Source: Microcaldota archaeon
Lineage (GTDB): Archaea; Micrarchaeota; Micrarchaeia; Anstonellales; Bilamarchaeaceae
Reading direction: 5' to 3'
DNA length: 12,659 bases
Assembly (NCBI GenBank): GCA_030666035.1
Contig: DAOUYQ010000006.1
Location: forward strand, 1 to 12,659
Of this stretch, positions 5,847-12,178 are shown piece by piece. Under the pieces are notes generated by a model. The model searched no databases and was not told the DNA's origin. It saw only the letters and a list, made by a program, of their open reading frames with translations. A program made the position numbers and the translations under genes. How positions within the stretch are numbered: the stretch's first letter is position 1; every line of letters begins with the position of its first letter.

Positions 5847-6368
5847 ATGGCGGAGAAGGAAACAGTTCAGGCTCTCTTCTATATCGAGCCCAAAGAAGCG
5901 CACAACCGAGTGCAGCACATCGGCTGCCGCCTCATCTTAACTGAAAAACTGATACGTGCGGGTTTTACTAAAGGAGGTGTATTCAATCTTCCTGATGGGA
6001 GGGTAGAGGTCCTTATTGAAGGGAACAAGGAAGACATAGAAACTTTCTACAGGGAAGTTTGTGAAAATCTTGTTGCCTGGCTGGAGGAGAAAACAGACAA
6101 TAAGGAAAGGTTGAAGCAAATGATTGGGAATCCTGGGATGGTTTTTTCCCAACTGGAGATGAAGCAGAGCCTTAGGGTTTTGGATATTGGGCTTTTCAGC
6201 CATTCACTCGAATTGAACCAACTGGAGAAGGGAGTTGACGTTTATTATAACCTCACTGAAGCATTCAAAGAGAATTCTGCTGCTTATGGGGGCCTGCATG
6301 GTGCGCTTGGGGAGCTAAAAGTTACAATTGAAGGGCTGAACAAGCTTATTGATGAAAAACTTAAATGA
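5847..6368 (+). CDS. Acylphosphatase-like domain with C-terminal helical tail, copy 1
   Basis: The first ~95 residues of this 173-residue protein follow the acylphosphatase fold: a strand (VQALFYIEP), the loop VQHIGCRLIL in which Arg27 occupies the place of the phosphate-binding arginine, then FNLPDGRVEVLIEG, which supplies the usual Asn and the DGxVEV...G signature, then a helix (EDIETFYREV). Real acylphosphatases are ~90 residues and hydrolyse acyl phosphates; here a charged helical tail (about 96-173, ending LKVTIEGLNKLIDEKLK) is added, suggesting a multimerising or adaptor protein rather than a housekeeping enzyme. No signal or membrane segment. The upstream GGTG ribosome site fixes the start. 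A related protein with a longer coiled coil lies on the other side of the MBL gene (11380-12051). The gene ends just before an MBL 5' fragment. Confidence 0.78.
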   Translation: MAEKETVQALFYIEPKEAHNRVQHIGCRLILTEKLIRAGFTKGGVFNLPDGRVEVLIEGNKEDIETFYREVCENLVAWLEEKTDNKERLKQMIGNPGMVFSQLEMKQSLRVLDIGLFSHSLELNQLEKGVDVYYNLTEAFKENSAAYGGLHGALGELKVTIEGLNKLIDEKLK

Positions 6369-6380
6369 GGATCTATTTAG

Positions 6381-6422
6381 TGGAGAAATCGGCGGAAACA
6401 AGATCTCTCTAAAGACAAAATA
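6381..6422 (+). pseudogene. Fourth MBL 5' remnant (GEIGGNK motif only)
   Basis: GGAGAAATCGGCGGAAACAA at 6381-6400 encodes GEIGGNK; the next codons give ISLKTK and then a TAA at 6420-6422. The intact gene reads GEIGGNKILLQDK. The match starts exactly at MBL codon 11 and nothing resembling codons 1-10 lies before it, so this is the right-hand half of the same breakpoint whose left-hand half is at 632. It sits 12 nt after the acylphosphatase-like stop codon and 20 nt before the end of the exoX-like gene. Confidence 0.75.
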
Positions 6423-6441
6423 AGCACAGATAAATGGACAT

Positions 6442-7149
6442 TCAAATTCTAAGTTGCTCCAAGTAATGATTCACAGTATGTGCAATATCCACATCATCCA
6501 TCTGAACATTATTCTTTTTCATCCACTGCAAATAATCAATTGGAACACCAGCCCATTTCTGACCCCTATGTTTACCGAACCAACAGGTATTCAACAATAC
6601 TGGTTCCTGTATCCACTTAATTAAGCCCTCAAGCTCATTTACCTCCTTCTCCTCAATTGCAATTTTTAGCATTTTTTGCAGTGCCAGTGCAGATACAGTT
6701 GCATCACCTAAAGCTCTATGCATTGGCATATCAGAATCGACATCGACCTTGAGATAATAACGCAGATGTTGGTTTTTATGCGATTCCAATTCTGGCCACA
6801 AATGTCGCGCCAAGCGAAAAGTACACAGAGTTGGCATTTCCGTTTTCAAAAATGAAAAATCAAACTGGGCATTATGTGCTGCCATTGCCTGGAATTCACC
6901 CTCCTGAAAACTAGGCCACACGTCCTCCATCTTTGGGGCCTCCTTTACCATCTCATTTGTAATGTGGTGGACTGCCATAGATGCTATTGGAATTTCCATT
7001 TCTGGGTTTATCAGGGAGCACTTTGAATCTAGTATGCCCTCAGAGTAATTTAGATCCACCTAAGCAATTTCGGTCACCTTATGTTCCTTGGGGTCAAGTC
7101 CAGTAGTTTCACAATCAACAACCCGAATTATTGCATCAGTTATCTTCAT
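6442..7149 (-). pseudogene. exoX: ExoX-like 3'-5' exonuclease interrupted by an in-frame amber codon
   Basis: Read from the ATG at 7149, the frame encodes a 235-position DEDDh exonuclease closely resembling E. coli exodeoxyribonuclease X, which degrades single-stranded DNA. Motif I is VVDCETTGL (Asp12, Glu14), motif II AHNAQFDFSFL (Asp97), motif III HRALGDA (His144, Asp149). CTFRLARHLWPE and the C-terminal FGKHRGQKWAGVP...YLQW element also match ExoX. Codon 30 is TAG (7060-7062), in EIA-stop-VDL, where E. coli ExoX has Ser (EIASVDV); a TCG to TAG change would explain it. Everything after it is intact. A restart at the next codon (GTG, 7059) would give 205 residues lacking motif I, so without readthrough the product should be inactive. 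The family is mainly bacterial and this gene is more AT-rich than its neighbours, which points to horizontal transfer. A G-rich GGAGCGGGG (7155-7163) may be its ribosome site. Confidence 0.8.
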
Positions 7150-7169
7150 AATTTCCCCGCTCCGTTTTT

Positions 7170-7387
7170 GAATATCTAGATATAAGGCCCACCAGCATTT
7201 GTCCGTTTTTATTGAACATATCTGTGCCCCCTTCTTTCCTTGAACTTTCTTAGTTAAAATACTTTGGATGGAGAAACGCTAGGAGATAAACATCCCAGTC
7301 TTCCCAGGGTTCATTTACCACTGGTGCAGCTCACCCCACATTATGTTCTCCCATTTCTCTTATCTCTTAGAATTTTATGCACTAGGA
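7170..7387. other. Gene-poor stretch between the exoX-like gene and the MBL promoter
   Basis: No complete gene is visible. On the minus strand TTATATCTAGATATTC (about 7169-7185) is a plausible TATA region for the exoX-like gene. Also on the minus strand, 7250-7330 encodes a 26-residue frame with a protein-like composition (VNEPWEDWDVYLLAFLHP) that begins right after a stop and ends in TAA; it may be the worn-out tail of a lost gene. GGAGAAACG at 7270-7278 faintly recalls the MBL junction sequence, but too weakly to count. Confidence 0.3.
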
Positions 7388-7402
7388 TTTTTTAATCTTA
7401 AG
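7386..7402 (+). promoter_or_regulatory. TATA box of the intact metallo-hydrolase gene
   Basis: GATTTTTTAATCTTAAG is centred about 24 nt before the ATG at 7418, giving a leaderless or near-leaderless mRNA. The stretch TTAATCTTAAG to the ATG is recognisably shared with the remnant at 1950-1978 and more weakly with 597-632, so the fragments carry the promoter as well as coding sequence. Confidence 0.55.
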
Positions 7403-7417
7403 AATGATTGTCTCCTT

Positions 7418-8776
7418 ATGGTCTCTTTAACATTCTACGGTGGCGCAGGGGAAATCGGCGGCAACAAAATCCTCCTCCAAGACAAAACCGCCAAAATCTA
7501 CCTCGACTTCGGCCAAGAATTCAACTTCGGAGAAGACTACTTCTACGAATACCTCCAACCAAGGCAAGCAAACGGATTAGAAGTATATTTCGAATTCGGA
7601 CTCCTGCCAGAAGTCCCAAAGCTCTACTCAAAAAAGATGCTGGAGAGAACCAAGCTAAAGTACCAAAAACCAGACATAGACGCAGTAATCCTAACCCACG
7701 TCCACTCCGACCACATAGGCCACCTTCCCTTCCTGGATGAGGGGATTCCACTTTACATGGGCCATGGAACGCACAAATTGACAGAGATATACCATAAATT
7801 ATACCCTTCATTCTCCAATATAGGCACGCACGAGAAGATTAATCATTTCAGTTCAGGAGAGAAGTTCAAAATAAAACATCTGGAAGTGGAGCCCATCCAT
7901 GTAGAACATTCCGCCCCCGGGGCTTACGGGTTCATAATCAAAACAAGCAAGGGAAATATTGTATATACCGGGGATTTCAGGATTCATGGCCCAAGAGCCG
8001 ACATGACTGAGGAGTTCATAAAGAAGGCAAAGGAGGCAAAGCCGTATGCCCTGATATGCGAAGGGACAAGGATGGAAAGTGAGGGTGAGCATAATTTTAC
8101 TGAGAAAGAGGTGGAAGAGCGGGTTTCGGGGATTGTTTCTGAATCCAGGGGGTTGGTGTTCGGATACTTTTCAATGAGCAATATAGACCGCTTTATGAGC
8201 TTCTACAACGCTGCGCTGGAGAACAAGAGGAAGCTTGTGATTGATACCCGGCTTGCATATGTAATACAGCAGATGAGGGAGAAGATTCCGGTGCTTCCGG
8301 ACCCAATAAAAGACAGGAACATAAGGGTGTATTACAGGCTGGCGAAATCCTGCACTTTTGCTGAAAAGGACTATTCTGTGTGGGAGAGGGACTTTATGGG
8401 CAATATGGTTACTTTTGAGGAGATAAAGAAGAATCCTGAGGAATACCTGATGCACCTGAACTTCAATAGGCTTATTGAGCTTGTGTACCTGCAGCCAAAG
8501 GATGCGGACTTTATTTATTCCAGCTCTGAGCATTTCCTGGAAGGGGAGGGCAACGAGGAGGAAAAAAAGCGTTGGGTTGCGTGGATGAAGCACTTTGGGA
8601 TTAAGTTTCATAAGGCGCATTGCTCCGGGCATGCATCTAAGCAGGATTTGGAATATGTTATTAAGGAGATAAATCCGGAAGTTTTGATTCCTGTGCATAC
8701 GAACGTTCCAGAGGAGTTTAAGAAGTTTCATTCTAATGTTTTGATTCCTAAGAAAGGGGAAAGGCTGGAATTGTAG
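7418..8776 (+). CDS. Beta-CASP metallo-beta-lactamase-fold nuclease (RNase J-like)
   Basis: The 452-residue protein has all metal-binding motifs of the superfamily: LDFG (Asp30), THVHSDH (His94, His96, Asp98, His99), VEHSAPG (His164) and YTGDF (Asp186). It also has the beta-CASP motifs of nucleic-acid nucleases: CEGTR (Glu215), HCSGHAS (His405) and IPVHT (His427). It should therefore be an active RNase J-like or related RNA/DNA hydrolase. The N-terminal FYGGAGEIGGNKILL is typical of an archaeal subgroup. I placed the start at 7418 because the TATA box lies 24 nt upstream and two remnants keep the same start; an upstream in-frame ATG at 7343 lacks this support. By hand count the first 100 codons have 48 C-ending and 3 T-ending codons, the last 100 have 11 and 35, which suggests a mosaic. 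Its TAG stop lies one base from the stop of the convergent neighbour. Fragments of its two ends punctuate the whole window. Confidence 0.92.
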   Translation: MVSLTFYGGAGEIGGNKILLQDKTAKIYLDFGQEFNFGEDYFYEYLQPRQANGLEVYFEFGLLPEVPKLYSKKMLERTKLKYQKPDIDAVILTHVHSDHIGHLPFLDEGIPLYMGHGTHKLTEIYHKLYPSFSNIGTHEKINHFSSGEKFKIKHLEVEPIHVEHSAPGAYGFIIKTSKGNIVYTGDFRIHGPRADMTEEFIKKAKEAKPYALICEGTRMESEGEHNFTEKEVEERVSGIVSESRGLVFGYFSMSNIDRFMSFYNAALENKRKLVIDTRLAYVIQQMREKIPVLPDPIKDRNIRVYYRLAKSCTFAEKDYSVWERDFMGNMVTFEEIKKNPEEYLMHLNFNRLIELVYLQPKDADFIYSSSEHFLEGEGNEEEKKRWVAWMKHFGIKFHKAHCSGHASKQDLEYVIKEINPEVLIPVHTNVPEEFKKFHSNVLIPKKGERLEL

Positions 8777-8777
8777 A

Positions 8778-11183
8778 CTATTTCTCGTCTCCACGCTTAA
8801 CCCTGCCAGATTCAAATTCATTGCTGGGCACAGTATACTCTACATTAAGAATTTCCCCTTTTGGCCCAACTTTGATGCCGCTGATATTTCCATCTTTTTT
8901 AGGGGCAAACAGCCTGGCCCCGAGGACTTTGGATATCCTTGCACCTATTGAATGCTCGCTTTTTCCGGTTGAACAAGAAACGAGGATTACTGTTGGTTGT
9001 TTGACAAAATGCTTTTTTAAGTCCCTGAACATTCTCATGTCTGAAGAACTGATGCGTGCCCTGCTGCTACTATAGTTCCCAAGGGAAATTCCTCCAGGAT
9101 TCCCATGCCCCCCAATAACAAGAACGCTTATCGTACGCATTCCCAGGGAGACTGTATTGCCATAAATGGACCTTACCCACTTCAGGGTTTCCCCCATTTT
9201 TTCAGGGATTTTCTTATCTGATGCAACTTCTATGGCAAAAAGCGTATGGGTTTTCATTAATTTAGCAAAAATATGCCCATCGTGATAAAATGCCCCATTC
9301 CAATCATCCTTGTTATACACACTGAATGCAACTGGGGCAAACCGCCTGTTATGGGGATGGCCTGAACGCAAGAGCTCCTCAAGAACTTCCTTGGGATATC
9401 TCCCAAAATATTCTATCCCGAATTTTTCGTGTAGAACAAGAACTTGTTCTTTGCCTATCGATTCTAATGCATAGGCAAAATTAACGCAAACCTCAGGGTC
9501 TTTGTACCTGGCCCCTGCTTCCTGAGCAAGGAGTTTTGCCCTTTCAAACTTTTTCTGAAATGAAGCATCATCAACCAGGATACCTTGGTCAGCAAAAAGA
9601 GAAAATACGGAAAGTGTGGATTTTATTTTGACCCTTTTATGATTAAGCACGAAATCAAGATTGCTGAGGCAAGCTGGATGGTTTTTTGAATTTCGGATTA
9701 TGCGGGACAGGTCAGAAAATGCATAACCCCTGGTCTTCCGCCCATTAATTCGGGATATTTTTTTGGAAATCTTGATAAAATCACTTAGGAGTTTGGGGGA
9801 AAGGCCTTTGCTTTGGGAGATAGCATAAAGGGAGTCTACTGCTGAATCTGATGTCTTTCGTGCATGCTTTATCAGGGATTTGAGGGCCCCCAATCTCTCA
9901 GCATAATACCTGCTGGAAGCAAGAATTTTGGCAGCAGTAGGCAATTTAGAGTATGCATCATTTTTAGCGAGCATTAATGCTACATCATTGAGGCCCCTTA
10001 GCATACCCACAAACAAGTAAGAGTCATAGGAATAACGAAAATTGCGTCCTTTTGATATCGTAAGTGCAGCCTCCAAGAATCTCCTTAAGAAATTGTATTC
10101 ACTATATTGTTTCTTGAAATAACTTCGTAACTCTGAAGACGCCCCGGAATCAAAAAAATCCAATCGATATATGTCTGCAAGTGCTTTGAGTGCAGATTTG
10201 GAAGTGGAACTGTCAGCATAATCCGAGTAAATAACAGTTTTCAGCTCAGATATAAGGTCTTCAAACATTTGCTGATTAAATTTTGGGTTCAGAAAAGAGC
10301 TCAATATCACGATTGCTGCATCTTTTTTGGTTACTCCAAAGTACATATGCCTGTGCAAATTAGGGGCATTTTTCCCATATATCCTCTCAGCTTCCTTCCC
10401 CCTCTCCTCTGCCAGCTGGGAGACTCGCTCTGAAAATATTTTGAAGATTTCAGATATTGTGGCGAAGGTCCAAGAATGGTCGCTTCCTCTTGTAGAAAAT
10501 GCATGGAACGCATCAAGAACCAGTGCTTTGTCCTCCTTGGTTATGTAGTTGCCCATCACGCCCCCTGGAAGAAGGAAGCGCTGCATCTGGCGCAGGAACT
10601 CTGGAGAATATGAGTTGCTGCGAAACATTGCAGCTGTGTTATGCATAATACGCAGCTTCTCTCTTCCTAGCTCCGGGCTGCTTTCAACCACGTCCAGCAT
10701 AATGTCCAGCTCGGTGCCCCCAACCTTCGGGCTATTGAACAAATACTCAAAAGTGCTCAGTGTATCTTTCGCATCATTAGGGCTATCCGTTCTTTTGAGA
10801 ACTGAGGATATAAGCCTGCAGGATTTCTCAAGGTGGTTTCTCCGCAGGCTGCTGTTTTTCATAAGAACATCAAAAACCTTCAATGACCAAAAGCCGGTTT
10901 TGTCTTGCACTAAAATAAATCTTTCCTCAAGAAGGGATTTTGATTTTTCAGTAAGGGAGTATTTTTCAGAAAATTCATCCCATGCTGGGTTCTTGCTCTC
11001 TGGAGCCTTGGGTTTAGGTTGAGCAGCAGTAAGTTGTATTGGGCTTTTTGCAGTTATTTGGATTGTTTCTGGTGCACATGAAACAGATAAAGCACCAATA
11101 AGGGCAGCACCCGCAAGCTTTCTCTTTAGCTGGCCTGTTTTTGGCCCCAAAGCTGTTTTGATCTGCATAAGTTTGCCCGACAT
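8778..11183 (-). CDS. Large lipoprotein-like helical protein with C-terminal caspase-like domain
   Basis: The 801-residue protein begins with a basic region and a hydrophobic stretch (LAGAALIGALSVSCAP) ending in a weak lipobox, so Cys36 may be lipidated and the protein exported. Residues ~70-600 are almost all amphipathic helices, like HEAT- or TPR-type solenoids, though I see no exact repeat. The C-terminal ~130 residues look like a clan CD (caspase-like) domain: SVLVIGGHGNPGG (His693), then PTVILVSCSTGKS (Cys737), then KVLGARLFAP; the preceding segment FAIEVASDKK...ETLKWVRSI is probably part of it. Family and substrate are unknown. It could be a surface protease, possibly involved in cell interaction. 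Its mRNA probably starts from TTTAAAAATG (about 11206-11215 on the plus strand), 28 nt before the ATG; Met6 is an alternative start. The gene is tail-to-tail with the MBL gene with a 1-nt gap. Confidence 0.82.
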   Translation of the reverse strand: MSGKLMQIKTALGPKTGQLKRKLAGAALIGALSVSCAPETIQITAKSPIQLTAAQPKPKAPESKNPAWDEFSEKYSLTEKSKSLLEERFILVQDKTGFWSLKVFDVLMKNSSLRRNHLEKSCRLISSVLKRTDSPNDAKDTLSTFEYLFNSPKVGGTELDIMLDVVESSPELGREKLRIMHNTAAMFRSNSYSPEFLRQMQRFLLPGGVMGNYITKEDKALVLDAFHAFSTRGSDHSWTFATISEIFKIFSERVSQLAEERGKEAERIYGKNAPNLHRHMYFGVTKKDAAIVILSSFLNPKFNQQMFEDLISELKTVIYSDYADSSTSKSALKALADIYRLDFFDSGASSELRSYFKKQYSEYNFLRRFLEAALTISKGRNFRYSYDSYLFVGMLRGLNDVALMLAKNDAYSKLPTAAKILASSRYYAERLGALKSLIKHARKTSDSAVDSLYAISQSKGLSPKLLSDFIKISKKISRINGRKTRGYAFSDLSRIIRNSKNHPACLSNLDFVLNHKRVKIKSTLSVFSLFADQGILVDDASFQKKFERAKLLAQEAGARYKDPEVCVNFAYALESIGKEQVLVLHEKFGIEYFGRYPKEVLEELLRSGHPHNRRFAPVAFSVYNKDDWNGAFYHDGHIFAKLMKTHTLFAIEVASDKKIPEKMGETLKWVRSIYGNTVSLGMRTISVLVIGGHGNPGGISLGNYSSSRARISSSDMRMFRDLKKHFVKQPTVILVSCSTGKSEHSIGARISKVLGARLFAPKKDGNISGIKVGPKGEILNVEYTVPSNEFESGRVKRGDEK

Positions 11184-11284
11184 TACATATTATTCTGCAT
11201 AATAACATTTTTAAACAGTTTTAGAAACATTATAACTGCATCTTACCTCAAAAACAATAGTGCATTTTAACCTTAAGCTTAAAG

Positions 11285-11315
11285 CCTTGGAGAAAGGGGA
11301 AACTCTGGAACTATC
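11285..11315 (+). pseudogene. Short MBL 3'-end remnant
   Basis: GAAAGGGGAAACTCTGGAAC at 11292-11311 matches the end of the intact gene (GAAAGGGGAAAGGCTGGAAT, 17 of 20 positions), which encodes KKGERLEL. Nothing upstream of that is recognisable. A match this short could be chance, but it is the right end of the gene on the right side and lies between two cargo genes, as at 12061-12146. Confidence 0.45.
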
Positions 11316-11328
11316 GGAAACCATGCAT

Positions 11329-11345
11329 ACAAATATTTAAATAGG
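11329..11345 (+). promoter_or_regulatory. TATA box of the second acylphosphatase-like gene
   Basis: ACAAATATTTAAATAGG is centred 43 nt before the ATG at 11380; a GGTGG ribosome site at 11369-11373 lies 6 nt before the start. The gene therefore has a short leader, unlike most genes in this window. Confidence 0.55.
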
Positions 11346-11379
11346 CTGTTTGAGTAACCAGATAAGACGGTGGTAAAGA

Positions 11380-12051
11380 ATGGATGACCTGTACACGCTT
11401 GCCTTTGAGATAACTGGCAAAAAAATCCAAAAATCCGGATTCCGCTCGGCCATAGAAGAGATAGCTCTAGAACTAGAAATTACTGGGAGCGCTAAAAATA
11501 AGGAACAAAAAGATGAAACCGGATTAACAAGGTATTCTGTAGATGTGGTGGCTGAAGGGACAAAAGAGAATCTGCAGACATTCATTCAAAGAATAAGTGA
11601 AATAAACACCTTTCATATGGTTAACTCAATTGAAAGGGGCAAACTTGAGTTTGCCAAAAGAAACGATTCTGATCAAAGAAACTACCCTGTTTTTGCAATA
11701 GAGCGGGGTGGAGACCATGTGGGGGAACGAATGGATGAAGCTGCTTACTATATGAAGAGCATGTCAAAGGATATGGGGGAAATGTCTGGGGATATGAAGG
11801 GCATGCGTACGGATATGCAAAGCATGGATGCAACCATGGGGGAAATGTCTGGGGATATGAAAGAAATGGGAAATGAAACGAAAATTATGAGAAAAGAAAC
11901 ACATGAGAATTTTCAGACAATGGAAACGAAGTACCACAATATCTCCAACAAGCTTAATCTTTTTGTTGACATAGTGGCAGAATACATCAAATCTGAGAAA
12001 CCTGAGTTGAGAGACACTGTTGATGCACTTCAAAAACAGTATAAAGAGTAA
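11380..12051 (+). CDS. Acylphosphatase-like domain with Met-rich coiled coil, copy 2
   Basis: The 223-residue protein has an N-terminal acylphosphatase-like domain (about 1-95): strand LAFEITGKKI, loop QKSGFRSAIEE with Arg22 in the catalytic position, LEITGSAKN with the usual Asn, then VDVVAEGTKENLQTFIQRI. Residues ~110-190 form a long coiled coil rich in Met, Asp and Lys, with the segment MGEMSGDMK repeated 21 residues apart. The tail (LNLFVDIVAEYIKSE...) is helical. No membrane segment. It shares domain order and a nearly identical leader with the gene at 5847, so the two are probable paralogues on opposite sides of the MBL gene; the coiled coil here is longer. Self-association, perhaps as a filament or scaffold with a ligand-binding head, is a reasonable guess. 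The stop codon overlaps the start of an MBL 3' remnant. Confidence 0.8.
   Translation: MDDLYTLAFEITGKKIQKSGFRSAIEEIALELEITGSAKNKEQKDETGLTRYSVDVVAEGTKENLQTFIQRISEINTFHMVNSIERGKLEFAKRNDSDQRNYPVFAIERGGDHVGERMDEAAYYMKSMSKDMGEMSGDMKGMRTDMQSMDATMGEMSGDMKEMGNETKIMRKETHENFQTMETKYHNISNKLNLFVDIVAEYIKSEKPELRDTVDALQKQYKE
11773..11861 (+). repeat. Direct repeat inside the coiled coil
   Basis: A 26-nt sequence beginning ATGGGGGAAATGTCTGGGGA occurs at 11773-11798 and at 11836-11861 without a mismatch. The 63-nt offset equals 21 codons, three heptads, so the repeat keeps coiled-coil register and looks like recent growth or loss of repeat units. Confidence 0.75.
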
Positions 12052-12060
12052 TGATGTTTA

Positions 12061-12146
12061 CGTTTATCCGTACTTCAAAGCCTGAGGCGTTTAAGGAGTT
12101 TCATTCTAATGTTTTGATTCCTAAGAAAGGGAAAAGCTGGAATTAT
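12061..12146 (+). pseudogene. Well-preserved MBL 3'-end remnant
   Basis: The frame reads IRTSKPEAFKEFHSNVLIP and then KKGKSWN, against VHTNVPEEFKKFHSNVLIP and KKGERLEL at the end of the intact protein. Positions 12097-12131 are identical to 8724-8758 over 35 nt, so this is a recent copy or is kept similar by recombination. The beta-CASP histidine (His427 in the intact protein) is Arg here and the stop codon is lost, so the frame would run on to 12263 into the convergent GNAT gene. It begins right at the stop codon of the acylphosphatase-like gene, so a cargo gene is joined directly to MBL sequence. Confidence 0.85.
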
Positions 12147-12178
12147 GAGTTCTTTTTGAGCTTTCTGCAATACACGGA

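Noticed and set aside
7060..7062. Pyrrolysine codon in the exoX-like gene
   Set aside because: The position is Ser in E. coli ExoX, and TAG serves as an ordinary terminator for several genes in the window.
7268..7292. Additional MBL junction copy (GGAGAAACG...)
   Set aside because: The resemblance to GGAGAAATCGGCGG needs gaps and encodes nothing like GEIGGNK.
7250..7330. 26-codon minus-strand frame with protein-like composition
   Set aside because: It begins immediately after a stop, has no start codon or ribosome site and could not be extended; at most a gene remnant.
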